Positions 9,271 to 17,763 are shown, numbered from the stretch's first letter. The stretch: DNA of 44,761 bases from JADJPL01 sp964607915 (GCA_964607915.1 CAZSMU010000013.1:1-44761), one strand, 5' to 3'. The notes: a model not told the origin generated them from the sequence alone. A program made the numbers and translations.

Positions 9271-9909
9271 ATGTCGTTCCTGCTCGAAGGTATAAAGGTC
9301 GGGGTCTTGTTGGCACTCATGGTAGGCCCCTTGTTTTTCACCCTCATCCAGACAGGGGTGGAGGAAGGCTTTCGCGCCGGGGCTATGGTGGGCTTCGGGA
9401 TATGGGTCAGCGACTGCCTCTACGCCTTTGCTGCATACGGGGGCCTTTCTTACCTGGTGGCCATCTCGCAATCGGCTGCCTACACCCGCAATATCGGCAT
9501 CGCAGGAAGCCTACTCCTGGCTACTTTCGGGCTAATTTCCCTTTTTTCGATACCCAAAAGTAAGCACTTGCAACATAAAGAGCTTCGCATCGCTGCTATC
9601 CGGGGGACTTCCTACTTTTCGCTGTGGATGAAGGGCTTCCTAATCAATACGGTCAACCCCTTTACTATTTTTTTCTGGCTCGGGCTCGTGAGCGCTATTG
9701 CCGTGCGGGAAGACCTCCAAAAAGGGGATGCAGTACTTTTTTTCACCGGCATAATCGGCATCGTCATACTGACCGATCTGCTCAAGGTTTTCCTGGCCAA
9801 ACAAATCCGGCTCCTCATGCGGCCTGCACATATCCTCTGGCTACGCCGAGTCAGCGGGGCAGCTTTGCTGGTATTCGGGATAGCTCTTTTTATTCGTTCA
9901 ACGTGGTAA
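9271..9909 (+). CDS. LysE/RhtB-family amino acid exporter
   Basis: A 212-residue inner-membrane protein with about six hydrophobic helices. The N-terminus carries the family pattern G-x(3)-A-x-x-VGP (LALMVGPLFFTLIQTG), and the middle has NTVNPFTIFFWLGL, matching the conserved N-P-K/F region of LysE exporters. The family exports amino acids or small metabolites. Because it follows the GH3 gene by 9 nt, its substrate may relate to the GH3 product, but this is context inference only. Confidence 0.87.
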   Translation: MSFLLEGIKVGVLLALMVGPLFFTLIQTGVEEGFRAGAMVGFGIWVSDCLYAFAAYGGLSYLVAISQSAAYTRNIGIAGSLLLATFGLISLFSIPKSKHLQHKELRIAAIRGTSYFSLWMKGFLINTVNPFTIFFWLGLVSAIAVREDLQKGDAVLFFTGIIGIVILTDLLKVFLAKQIRLLMRPAHILWLRRVSGAALLVFGIALFIRSTW

Positions 9910-9945
9910 AAAACTCCAGCCCGACAAATCCTGCCCATCCTGTTG

Positions 9946-9953
9946 TATCTTCG
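9946..9953 (+). promoter_or_regulatory. Near-consensus -7 box before the FNR-ferredoxin reductase
   Basis: TATCTTCG matches TAnnTTTG at all but one position, 17 nt before the ATG of the reductase gene. No -33 TTG is seen at the expected spacing. Confidence 0.35.
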
Positions 9954-9970
9954 CGCATTATTTCGAAAAT

Positions 9971-11074
9971 ATGGATCGCCAACACGAATTTTACCCGCTC
10001 AGCGTGCGGGAAGTCCGCTCCGAAACATCGGAAGCCGTCACGCTGGTTTTTGACGTCCCGCAGGCGCTGCGGGAAACGTTTTCGTACAAAGCAGGACAGT
10101 ACCTTACCCTTCGCGTTTTGATAAACGGGAAAGAGGAGCGCAGGGCCTACTCCATGTCGAGTAGCCCCCTGGAAAGCGATCTGGCCATAACGGTCAAGCG
10201 CGTGAAGAACGGACGAGTGTCCACCTACCTCAACCAGTCGGTAAAGGCCGGCCAGGTACTCGAGGTCATGCCCCCGGAAGGGAGATTCAGCCCCGTGTTA
10301 CGCCCCGAACAGCGGGCCAGGTACTACTTGTTTGCCGCCGGCAGCGGAATCACCCCCCTCCTGTCTATCCTCAAAACCATTCTTGAGGAAGAGCCCAAGA
10401 GCACGGTCTATCTGTTGTACGGCAATCGCAATGCCCAAAGCATCCTGTTCCGCGAGGTCCTTGCCGATCTGGAAGCGCGCTACGAAGGGCAGCTTCATGT
10501 GCTGCATACCCTGAGCCAACCCGAACGCGAAAAACCAAAAGGGCTCGCCGGACTGTTTTCAAAGGGACAGAGCTCCTGGGAGGGAAAGACGGGCAGAATC
10601 AACGAGCGCCTGATACTGGACTTTCTCGGTACGTATCCCGATAAGGCCGACACAGCGCAGTACCTCGTATGCGGTCCGGGCAACCTGATTGAAACCGTCA
10701 CCGACGTGCTACAGAAAAATGGCGTGCCGAAAAGCCGGGTGCTGGCCGAGTATTTTGCCAACGACGGAACCGATAAAAAACCTGCTTCTACAGCCGTACA
10801 GGCAGCCCAGGTCAAAGTACACCTGAAGGGGCAGGCGCACGACCTCTATGTGCCCATGGGAAAGACCATCCTCGACATCCTGATCGAGAACCGCCTCAAC
10901 CCGCCCTACTCTTGCTGCTCCGGGGCTTGTTCGACCTGTATGGCCAAGGTGGTTTCAGGAAAGGTACAGATGGATGTCTGCCACGCCCTCGATGACGATG
11001 AAGTGGAATCCGGCTATATCCTCACCTGCCAGGCGAGGCCCGCATCGCCGGAAGTCGAAATCGCCTACCCATAA
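9971..11074 (+). CDS. FNR-type flavoprotein reductase with C-terminal 2Fe-2S ferredoxin domain
   Basis: A 367-residue electron-transfer protein of the PaaE/class IA reductase type. It moves electrons from NAD(P)H through FAD to a plant-type 2Fe-2S centre. Domains in order: FAD barrel (RAYSMSSSP, 58-66), NAD(P)-binding fold (AAGSGITPLLSIL, 122-134), a CGPGN turn near 234, and ferredoxin domain (about 280-367) with ligands Cys315, Cys320, Cys323 and Cys353. The usual partner is a phenylacetyl-CoA epoxidase, a hydroxylase or a desaturase, but none is adjacent here. It is transcribed alone, and the next gene has its own strong promoter. Confidence 0.9.
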   Translation: MDRQHEFYPLSVREVRSETSEAVTLVFDVPQALRETFSYKAGQYLTLRVLINGKEERRAYSMSSSPLESDLAITVKRVKNGRVSTYLNQSVKAGQVLEVMPPEGRFSPVLRPEQRARYYLFAAGSGITPLLSILKTILEEEPKSTVYLLYGNRNAQSILFREVLADLEARYEGQLHVLHTLSQPEREKPKGLAGLFSKGQSSWEGKTGRINERLILDFLGTYPDKADTAQYLVCGPGNLIETVTDVLQKNGVPKSRVLAEYFANDGTDKKPASTAVQAAQVKVHLKGQAHDLYVPMGKTILDILIENRLNPPYSCCSGACSTCMAKVVSGKVQMDVCHALDDDEVESGYILTCQARPASPEVEIAYP

Positions 11075-11085
11075 GCTATCTCTCG

Positions 11086-11115
11086 TTGCATTCTGCGAAT
11101 TCTGCACTATCTTTG
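11086..11115 (+). promoter_or_regulatory. Full Bacteroidota promoter (TTG-N19-TAnnTTTG)
   Basis: TTG at 11086-11088, then 19 nt, then TATCTTTG at 11108-11115, an exact match to the phylum consensus with standard spacing. It lies 23 nt before the ATG of the PD40/OmpA gene. Confidence 0.75.
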
Positions 11116-11138
11116 CCTTGGAAAGTAGATCAACCTGT

Positions 11139-13679
11139 ATGTCAAAGGTATATGGCGCCCTCCTGATGCTCCTGGCTTGCTGCCCGGCCCTGCTGTCCGG
11201 TCAGATGGGTGTCGCTCACGCTTCCACCCGGCAGCGGATAAGCCCCGCAGGACAAACGGCTTTTCATCCCGTGGTATCCACAGATGGGAGTGCACTCTAC
11301 ATGACCGTCCGTGGTCATCCCGCCAATATCGGCTTAGCCAACCAAGACGACATCTGGGTGTCCTACCTGTCGGATAGCAGTCGTTGGGCCCGCCCCATCC
11401 ATGCCGGGTTGCCCCTGAACGACGAACGGAGCAACCAAGCCATGGCCATCGGTCTGGACGGAAATACGCTTTATCTTTGGACCCGCGACAGAGACGATAC
11501 CTCCACCCTCGGATTTGCCGAGCGCCAGGGCCGGTCCTGGCAGCAGCCCGAACCTATGTATATCGAAGGGTGGGACACCCTTGCCGTAACCGTTCGGCAC
11601 TGGCAGGTGAACCGACAGGAGGACGTCCTGTTGCTGGCAGCTGCGCTTCCGGGGACGGAGGGCGATACCGACCTGTTCATTTCCATTCGCAAAACCGCCA
11701 CCCTCTGGGCTCAGCCCAAGCGATTAGAGGGGCATCCCAATAGCCCTTTCCAGGAAACCAGCGCCTATCTAGCACCCGACAACAAAACCTTGTACTTCTC
11801 ATCCAACCGACCGGGGGGCAGAGGAGGCCAGGATCTCTACGTCTGCCAGCGACTCGACGATTCCTGGACCCAGTGGTCCAACCCTGTCAACCTCGGCACC
11901 CCCATTAACTCCGAAATGGACGAAGCCGGAGCCTGTACTTCCGAAACCGGGGAAAACCTGTACTTCACGGTCGAAAGCGATACAGAATCCGCTGTATATG
12001 AGGCCATTTTGAGACCCGAACTCCAGCCCGAGCGCATGTTGCTCTGTACGGGACAAGTGCGGCAGGCCCTAAGCGGAGCCCCCGTTCCGGCCAGCCTTTG
12101 CTTTTCCATAGCCGAACACCGTACCGCTCGTACCCGGTATTGCGGAATACAAACCGATGCCTCCGGGCGTTTTTCCCTACTGGTCCCGCAGATGCAGGAC
12201 GTCCTTGTCTTTGCCCGAAAAAGCAATTTTTTTTCCATCGCTCAGTACCTGTCAGCCTCCGGCACCCCGGGGGAGCAAAAAGACCAGGAATCGGACTTCC
12301 TGGCGGAAATCGCTCGGCGCGAGCCGACCTACCGGCAGCGGGAAGAGGATATACAGGCTGTTCAAAGCAGATTGAACAGCCTCGGCCGCTCCATCGCCGA
12401 AATGGAGGGGCTGCGCACAGCAGAGTTGCGGCGCATCGCGGCCCTGCCCGACAGCTTTGGATTGCGCGCTTCCAGAGCGTTGCCCAAAGACCTCATCCCT
12501 CCAAATCTCCGCAGCAGCTACGACGCCACGCGCGAACAATACTACCAGGGCTGGGCCATACCAGAACCGGTTGATCGGGGCGATGTGGATCCAGGGGATT
12601 CGTTTTATCTCGCCGAATCGCCGCGCGAAAAATCCTTTGCCCAAACAGCCGAAGGCCGCATCAAAGAACTGCACGAGCGCCGCAAATGGAAAAACGAACA
12701 GGAAAAACAAAATCCCGGCGCCAGCCTCTCCTCACCGCCTTCCTTACTGAACGTAGCCCCTTCGAGCTTCGAAGACTTCGTTGCCGATATGCAGGGCTAT
12801 ATCGCCCACATCGTACAAGATTCCCTGATCAATACCCTTGAAAAAGAGATTTTCCCCAAAACCATCATCGCACTGCGCGGCTCCTTCCCAGAGACGGAAC
12901 TCAACGACTTTCAAGAGGTGGTTCAACAAATTGTGCGCGAAAAACAGAGCGCCGGCCGCTCCGACTTGTTGAGTACACCAGACCACCTGGTGTATGCCCC
13001 CCTTCGACAGCCCTGGCAGGAATCCTTCGCAGATACCCTTCAACGCTGCCTCTCGCAAAGTGTGGAGTCCGCCATGCGCGCACGCCTGGTAAACCCCGTA
13101 CGGGCTTTCCTCGAGTACGATGTGTTGCAGCGCATCTACCAAAAGCGCCTGGAAACGCAGCAGGCTTTTCTGGACCAGTTGATTCAAAAGCAGATGCAGG
13201 TCGAAAAAAGTTATCGGAAACGCAGTTTGCCTCCGCACAATCCTCCTGCGGTACAAGAGGATACTCTGGTAGTAGATGGGAAACAACATGCCCGGTTCGA
13301 CCTCTGGCTTTATCCCGCAGGACTCCCCCTGCGCTTTCAGCTCGCCAACGTCTCGTTCCGCTCAAACGAAGCGGAAATACCCGAATCCTCCCTGGCAGAA
13401 CTTCAGCGCCTGGCGGATTTTTTATTGGAAAACCCGGATCTTCATGCGCAAATAGATGTCTATACCCAGGGCTCTTGCTCCTATATATTTGCCCAGGAGC
13501 TGACCCGCGACCGCGCCGCCTGTATCGAGGGGTTTCTTCTGTACCAGGCAGGGGTGCCCGCCGCCCGTGTTTCCGTTCGTGGCCGGGGAAAAGAAGTCCC
13601 CCCCTCTCCCTCGGAGAGCAGTGAAAACCAAACGGGAAGCCAGCGCATCGAAGTGACCTTAACCCCCCAAAGACAATAA
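11139..13679 (+). CDS. PorE-like envelope protein: PD40 propeller, CRD and OmpA domain
   Basis: An 846-residue exported protein. The signal peptide contains LLAC, so it may be a lipoprotein (Cys about 15) or be cut later near LLSGQ. Residues about 40-290 carry PD40/WD40-like propeller repeats (TLYFSSNRPGGRGGQDLYV near 215). Residues about 300-390 look like a carboxypeptidase-regulatory or CnaB-like fold. A long charged helical segment spans about 400-690. The C-terminus (about 730-846) is an OmpA-type peptidoglycan-binding domain with FRSNEAEIP and a final RIEVTL. The order propeller-CRD-OmpA resembles PorE of the type IX secretion system, but the N-terminal TPR is missing and the helical insert is extra. 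A link to type IX secretion is therefore inference. The next gene starts 7 nt later. Confidence 0.78.
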   Translation: MSKVYGALLMLLACCPALLSGQMGVAHASTRQRISPAGQTAFHPVVSTDGSALYMTVRGHPANIGLANQDDIWVSYLSDSSRWARPIHAGLPLNDERSNQAMAIGLDGNTLYLWTRDRDDTSTLGFAERQGRSWQQPEPMYIEGWDTLAVTVRHWQVNRQEDVLLLAAALPGTEGDTDLFISIRKTATLWAQPKRLEGHPNSPFQETSAYLAPDNKTLYFSSNRPGGRGGQDLYVCQRLDDSWTQWSNPVNLGTPINSEMDEAGACTSETGENLYFTVESDTESAVYEAILRPELQPERMLLCTGQVRQALSGAPVPASLCFSIAEHRTARTRYCGIQTDASGRFSLLVPQMQDVLVFARKSNFFSIAQYLSASGTPGEQKDQESDFLAEIARREPTYRQREEDIQAVQSRLNSLGRSIAEMEGLRTAELRRIAALPDSFGLRASRALPKDLIPPNLRSSYDATREQYYQGWAIPEPVDRGDVDPGDSFYLAESPREKSFAQTAEGRIKELHERRKWKNEQEKQNPGASLSSPPSLLNVAPSSFEDFVADMQGYIAHIVQDSLINTLEKEIFPKTIIALRGSFPETELNDFQEVVQQIVREKQSAGRSDLLSTPDHLVYAPLRQPWQESFADTLQRCLSQSVESAMRARLVNPVRAFLEYDVLQRIYQKRLETQQAFLDQLIQKQMQVEKSYRKRSLPPHNPPAVQEDTLVVDGKQHARFDLWLYPAGLPLRFQLANVSFRSNEAEIPESSLAELQRLADFLLENPDLHAQIDVYTQGSCSYIFAQELTRDRAACIEGFLLYQAGVPAARVSVRGRGKEVPPSPSESSENQTGSQRIEVTLTPQRQ

Positions 13680-13686
13680 CAACACC

Positions 13687-14184
13687 ATGGCCTTCGTACC
13701 TGAACACATCATCGAAGATTGCGCCCTGCAGATCGGTGGATCCCCTGAAAAAGCAGAAGCCCTGCTCAACACTATGGGGGCCGCTCAACCGGCTTTGCTT
13801 CCCTTTATCGCAGGGGAAGAATCTGAATCGGCGTTTACACAGCCGGAACGGGAGTATCTTATCTACCTCTTGCTCGTCATCTGGAAGGCGTGGGATACCG
13901 TCCATGGAAAACAGCCCGTCATTTCCCCTGAGGCATTGTCGGAAGCCGAGGAAAAAAATTGGGAACTCCTCGAGGGAACTCCGGCAAAACGCTTCCGGGA
14001 GCGGCTCGACGTGTTCTTTGCACACTCTGCACAGGAAGACCTCCTTGCTTTCCTCGAAGATATGCTCTCAGAACCGGAGGACGAAGACGCAGAGGACGCA
14101 GAATTGGCTATAAGCCGGGAAGGCCGGGAGCCTATGTTTGTACTGCTGAAATCCGTGGTGGATTGCTTGGGGGGAAGTTTGTGA
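13687..14184 (+). CDS. Small acidic protein of unknown function
   Basis: I do not recognise this 165-residue protein. It is acidic and mostly helical in appearance, with a hydrophobic stretch YLIYLLLVIWKAW (about 58-70) and a very acidic segment rich in Glu and Asp (about 127-145). No signal peptide or catalytic motif is evident. It starts 7 nt after the PD40/OmpA gene, so the two are almost certainly cotranscribed. A palindromic repeat follows its stop closely. It could be a cytoplasmic partner or regulator of the envelope protein, but only position supports that. Confidence 0.7.
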   Translation: MAFVPEHIIEDCALQIGGSPEKAEALLNTMGAAQPALLPFIAGEESESAFTQPEREYLIYLLLVIWKAWDTVHGKQPVISPEALSEAEEKNWELLEGTPAKRFRERLDVFFAHSAQEDLLAFLEDMLSEPEDEDAEDAELAISREGREPMFVLLKSVVDCLGGSL

Positions 14185-14195
14185 AAGCCCCGTCG

Positions 14196-14312
14196 CTACC
14201 ACTGGGAGCTTTCTGAAGGAGTATAGCACCGAATAAAGGCACAGGGTGGGCGAAAAAGGGTCTTTTTGACTCCTTTTTCGCCCCTGTCTGGCTCCCTTGC
14301 CGCAAGTCTATC
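14196..14312. repeat. Palindromic intergenic element, copy A (truncated long form)
   Basis: Read on the minus strand, this copy begins GATAGACTTGCGGCAAGGG, passes through GTCAAAAAGACCCTTTTTCG and CCTGTGCCTTTATTCGG, reaches the central motif GCTATACTCC and ends in a degenerate second arm. It matches copy B and copy G almost motif for motif. The second arm would reach into the preceding gene and is lost or decayed. Its outer end lies 2 nt from the stop codon of the minus-strand acyl-CoA dehydrogenase gene. Confidence 0.75.
14248..14283. terminator. Bidirectional hairpin within repeat copy A
   Basis: GGGCGAAAAAGG (14248-14259) pairs perfectly with CCTTTTTCGCCC (14272-14283), giving a 12-bp stem; an inner GTC/GAC extends it. 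The A and T runs inside the stem read as a T tract on either strand. It lies between two convergent genes, which fits a shared terminator. Confidence 0.6.
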
Positions 14313-14314
14313 CC

Positions 14315-16114
14315 TTAGAAGCAGTACTCGTTTTTCCGGATCAGTTCGGCGGCAACCCGGCGCCGCATAGCTTTGACATTGCGGACGGGATATTTCGAGA
14401 AACGCTTCAGCCCCATGAGGAAGGTACGCAGCAGATCGCCCTCGGCAAAAGAGGCCAGGGCGTCGGTGGCATGCCGCTGGATACGTTGGCCGGCATCGTG
14501 GAAATGAGTGTGCAGGATAGCCTCCAGAATATCCTCTTTCGGGCCGATTTGGCGGGACGCGCACTTTTCGACACGCAGCAATAGCGATTCTGCCACGAAG
14601 ATTTCGAGGAGGATATCGGCCAGATTCATGAGGATTTCCTGTTCGTCTTTGAGGTTGAGTTTGCCGTCCATCTGCATTTTGGCAGCTGCCCCGGCGCACA
14701 TCAAGCCTATTTTTTTGAAGTCCTCGACCGCTTTGTGTTCCTCACCAAATGGTCCGCTGACTGTTTCCATCGAAGGCATGGAGGCCAGTTCTTTCTGCAC
14801 GGCCCAGGCCGGACCCACGATATCCAGTTCCCCTTTCATTGCGCGTTTGAAGAGCATGTCCACGGAAAGCAGGCGGTTGATTTCGTTTGTGCCCTCAAAG
14901 ATGCGGTTGATGCGGGCATCGCGATAGGCACGGGCGGCTGGTGCCTCCTCCGAGTAGCCCATCCCGCCGTAAATTTGTACCATTTCGTCCACGACATAAT
15001 CCAGCACCTCGGAGCCGGCGACTTTCAAGATGGCGCATTCTATGGCGTATTCCTCGGCGGCGATTTGCTTGGCCGTAGCGTAGTCGGAACCCGCGGCTTG
15101 TGCCTCTTTCTGTTTCACTTCCAGTAAGTTGGATGCGCGGTAGATCGCGCTCTCCACAGCGTAGAGCCGGATGGCCTGTTCGGCTAATTTATGCTGGATG
15201 GCACCGAAGGAGGAGATAGGCTGTTTGAACTGTACGCGTTCATTGGCGTACTGCACAGAGAGCGTGCAGCACTTTTTCGCCCCTCCCAGCACCCCGGCGG
15301 CCAGTTTGAAGCGCCCTACGTTCAGGATGTTGAAAGCGATGAGATGCCCTTTCCCGATTTCCCCAAGGACGTTGTCTGTGGGAATAGATACATTCTCAAA
15401 AAACATCTGCCGGGTCGAGGAGCCTTTGATGCCCAGTTTGTTTTCCTCTGCGCCGAAGCTCAAGCCCTGCGTGTTGCGCTCTACGATGAAACCCGTGAAC
15501 TTTTCCCCTCCGATTTTTGCAAACACGATGAACAGATCTGCAAAGCCGGAATTGGTGATCCACATTTTTTGTCCGTTGAGCACGTACTGTGTACCGTCGG
15601 CACTCAAGTCGGCGCGTGTTTTAGCGGCCAGTGCGTCCGAGCCTGAGCCCGGTTCCGTCAGACAGTAAGAAGCCTTCAATTCCCCTGAAATCAGCCCGGG
15701 CAGGTACTTTTCCTTTTGCTGTTCGGTGCCGTAATACAGGATAGGCAACATACCGATGCCCGTATGGGCGGCAAAAGAGACCGAGAAGGGGCCGGAACCT
15801 CCGAATTCTTCCGAGATGAAGGTATTGGAATTGTTATCGAGGGCCAGGCCCCCGTATTGTTCCGGCATGTGGGCGCCGAGCAGACCCAGTTCAGCAGCTT
15901 TTTGCAGGAGGCCCGGGGTCAGGCCGGGTTCTTGTTTTTCGATGCGGTCCAGTACAGGAAGCACTTCGCTTTGCACGAACCCCCTGACGGTCTCGCGTAT
16001 CATCTGCTGTTCTTCCGTCGTTTCTTCCGGCACAAATAGGTCTTCCGGCTGGGATTTGCGGATCAGGAACTCGCCCCCGCCGAGCGCTGTTGAAATCATG
16101 GTTGCTGCTTCCAT
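14315..16114 (-). CDS. Acyl-CoA dehydrogenase (VLCAD-like length)
   Basis: A 599-residue FAD enzyme that makes the alpha,beta double bond of acyl-CoA in fatty acid beta-oxidation. The FAD/substrate motifs YCLTEPGSGSD (150-160) and KMWITNSG (183-190) and the catalytic base in RIFEGTNEI (Glu about 407) are intact. An extra C-terminal domain of about 170 residues makes it resemble VLCAD/ACAD9-type enzymes rather than the shorter 380-residue class. ATG 16114 is used; ATG 16099 is a possible alternative. The promoter is a -7 TAAGTTTG bracketed by two copies of a near-palindrome, pointing to control by a dimeric repressor such as a fatty-acid-responsive TetR or GntR protein (inference). Confidence 0.93.
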   Translation of the reverse strand: MEAATMISTALGGGEFLIRKSQPEDLFVPEETTEEQQMIRETVRGFVQSEVLPVLDRIEKQEPGLTPGLLQKAAELGLLGAHMPEQYGGLALDNNSNTFISEEFGGSGPFSVSFAAHTGIGMLPILYYGTEQQKEKYLPGLISGELKASYCLTEPGSGSDALAAKTRADLSADGTQYVLNGQKMWITNSGFADLFIVFAKIGGEKFTGFIVERNTQGLSFGAEENKLGIKGSSTRQMFFENVSIPTDNVLGEIGKGHLIAFNILNVGRFKLAAGVLGGAKKCCTLSVQYANERVQFKQPISSFGAIQHKLAEQAIRLYAVESAIYRASNLLEVKQKEAQAAGSDYATAKQIAAEEYAIECAILKVAGSEVLDYVVDEMVQIYGGMGYSEEAPAARAYRDARINRIFEGTNEINRLLSVDMLFKRAMKGELDIVGPAWAVQKELASMPSMETVSGPFGEEHKAVEDFKKIGLMCAGAAAKMQMDGKLNLKDEQEILMNLADILLEIFVAESLLLRVEKCASRQIGPKEDILEAILHTHFHDAGQRIQRHATDALASFAEGDLLRTFLMGLKRFSKYPVRNVKAMRRRVAAELIRKNEYCF

Positions 16115-16140
16115 GGCTGTGGTGAATATGACGTAAACAA

Positions 16141-16222
16141 TTAGCGAATTTTCGCTACAAACTTACTACATATTCGCGTTCATGTAAATAGGCGTGTATA
16201 AAAATTTGCGAAAATTCGCTAA
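16141..16222 (-). promoter_or_regulatory. Promoter with twin operator for acyl-CoA dehydrogenase gene
   Basis: The minus-strand -7 box TAAGTTTG (16165-16158) is an exact consensus match, and TTTA lies 19 nt upstream of it. Two copies of a dyad flank it: TTAGCGAATTTTCGC at 16141-16155 and its exact inverse GCGAAAATTCGCTAA at 16208-16222. Each copy is itself nearly palindromic (AGCGAA-WW-TTCGCT). One falls at the expected start of transcription, the other about 66 bp upstream centre to centre. The arrangement suits repression by a dimeric regulator, possibly with looping. Confidence 0.65.
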
Positions 16223-16240
16223 ATAGGCTTATTGCGAGCC
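16222..16240. repeat. Solo repeat end
   Basis: AATAGGCTTATTGCGAG closely resembles the terminal motif of the dispersed palindromic family, but no second arm is visible. It partly overlaps the upstream operator arm. It may be a decayed copy. Confidence 0.4.
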
Positions 16241-16245
16241 TCTTG

Positions 16246-16650
16246 CTACTCCTTGACAGCCTGCACCTGATAGACCAAATAAGGGGTATCGCCCTGCCAG
16301 GGCATGACTTTGAGTTTTTGCTTGTAGTACAACTTCACCCGGCGGCCTTCGCTATCGGCGATTTGCGTATAGACTTTGCGGTTGACCGCTGAAAAGTCCC
16401 AGGTTTTGACGGCCAGGTCGTTGCGGGTGGCCAGATTGAGGGTACCTTCGAACGTTTTGAACAGCATTCCTTTTTTGCTGATTTTCATGACGTACCCGAT
16501 GCGGGTTCCCTCGCTGTAGGTGTAGTTGCACACCAGCAGGTAGCCGCCGGCAGCAGCAAGCAGGGCGAGGAGGAGGTAGAGGGCCCAGCGCTTGGCGCGC
16601 TTTTTGAAGGTATTGGTGCCGTTTTGCACGGCCTTTTCGATTTCGCTCAT
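16246..16650 (-). CDS. Single-TM membrane protein of unknown function
   Basis: A 134-residue protein with a basic, charged N-terminus (FKKRAKRW), one clear transmembrane helix (about 22-40) and a soluble beta-rich domain beginning YSEGTRIGYVMKISKKG. Similar short proteins are widespread in Bacteroidota, sometimes carrying unreliable enzyme names. No catalytic motif is seen. It lies 51 nt downstream of galE on the same strand and probably shares its transcript. The function is unknown. Confidence 0.75.
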   Translation of the reverse strand: MSEIEKAVQNGTNTFKKRAKRWALYLLLALLAAAGGYLLVCNYTYSEGTRIGYVMKISKKGMLFKTFEGTLNLATRNDLAVKTWDFSAVNRKVYTQIADSEGRRVKLYYKQKLKVMPWQGDTPYLVYQVQAVKE

Positions 16651-16701
16651 GAGAGGTCGATTTAGGGTGGAAGAAGACGATTCAAAATTACCGCTTTTGT
16701 A

Positions 16702-17727
16702 TCAACGGGGCAGGCCTTTTTTTTGCTCCCAGGCCCAGGCACTGCGCATGATGTCGGCAATATCCCGTTTTGGGGTCCAGCCGAGGTATTGGGCTGCTTT
16801 ATCGAAGTTGGCGTAGATCGCGACCACATCGCCTGAGCGGCGGGGGCCGATGCGGTAGTTGAGTTTTTTTCCGGTCGTTTCTTCAAAGGCGCGGATAGCC
16901 TCCAGTACGGAGACCCCCTGCCCGATACCGAGGTTAAAGATTTCACAACGCGTGGGGTTTTGCCCGGCGAGGAGGTATTGTATAGCCTTCGTGTGTGCAT
17001 TTGCCAAGTCCATCACGTGGATATAATCGCGGATATTGCTACCGTCGCGGGTGGGGTAGTCGGTGCCAAAAACGACTAATTCCGGGCGCTTTCCGGCGGC
17101 GGTCTCCATGATGACCGGCACCAGGTTGCTGGCCGGGTTGCTGGGATCTTCGCCGATGAGTGCGCTGTCGTGTGCGCCAGCGGGGTTGAAATAGCGCAGC
17201 AGGACGACGTTGGCATTCGACTGTACGCGGGCATAGTCCTGGAGGATATCCTCCCCCATCTGTTTGGTACGTGCGTATGGCGATTCTGCCTCCTGGCGCG
17301 GCGTTTCTTCCGTCACCGGCAGGGCGTCGGTATTTCCATACACAGAGCAGGACGAAGAAAAAATGAGCTGTCCCACCCCTGCTTCTTCCATAACTTGAAC
17401 GAGGTTTAGCAGCCCTTGCAGGTTGTTGCGATAGTAGCGCAGGGGCTGTTCAACGGATTCCCCGACGAGTTTGAGCGCGGCAAAATGAATGACGCCGCTG
17501 ATATCTGCGTGTTCCCGAAAAATGAGGCGAAGCGCTTCCAGGTCACACAGGTCTGTGGCGTAATTCTGAACCTTTTGACCGGTGATTGCCTCCACGCCCA
17601 GCAGGCTATCGGCAGTGGCATTGCTGAGGTTATCCACCGAAACAACGGCGAACCCCTGGCGAATCAAATCTACCAGTGTATGGCTGCCGATATAGCCACA
17701 GCCGCCCGTCACAAGAATTTTTGCCAT
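16702..17727 (-). CDS. galE: UDP-glucose 4-epimerase
   Basis: An extended short-chain dehydrogenase of 341 residues that interconverts UDP-glucose and UDP-galactose with bound NAD+. The NAD-binding motif GGCGYIGS (8-15), the catalytic serine region SSSCSVYG (124-131) and the YxxxK pair (Tyr151, Lys155) are present. The NNLQGLLNL and RYFNPAGA segments are typical of GalE. I chose ATG 17727 because NAD-fold homology begins at residue 2. It is divergent from cysQ with a short shared control region. Confidence 0.93.
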   Translation of the reverse strand: MAKILVTGGCGYIGSHTLVDLIRQGFAVVSVDNLSNATADSLLGVEAITGQKVQNYATDLCDLEALRLIFREHADISGVIHFAALKLVGESVEQPLRYYRNNLQGLLNLVQVMEEAGVGQLIFSSSCSVYGNTDALPVTEETPRQEAESPYARTKQMGEDILQDYARVQSNANVVLLRYFNPAGAHDSALIGEDPSNPASNLVPVIMETAAGKRPELVVFGTDYPTRDGSNIRDYIHVMDLANAHTKAIQYLLAGQNPTRCEIFNLGIGQGVSVLEAIRAFEETTGKKLNYRIGPRRSGDVVAIYANFDKAAQYLGWTPKRDIADIMRSAWAWEQKKGLPR

Positions 17728-17736
17728 ATTTTTTTT

Positions 17737-17760
17737 TACATTTGTACTGCAAATATGTAA
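17737..17760 (+). promoter_or_regulatory. cysQ -7 box within a dyad shared with galE
   Basis: TACATTTG (17737-17744) is an exact -7 box 19 nt before the cysQ ATG. It forms the left part of an imperfect dyad, TACAT-TTG...CAAA-TATGTA. The minus strand offers a one-mismatch -7 box in the other arm for galE. The 36-nt gap between the two start codons must hold both promoters. Confidence 0.5.
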
Positions 17761-17763
17761 AAA

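Noticed and set aside
12901..14025. Long minus-strand open frame of 374 codons
   Set aside because: It lies antisense to the PD40/OmpA gene and the small acidic gene, whose proteins have recognisable domains. Its product is low-complexity, rich in Arg, Gly and Pro, and typical of GC-rich antisense shadows.
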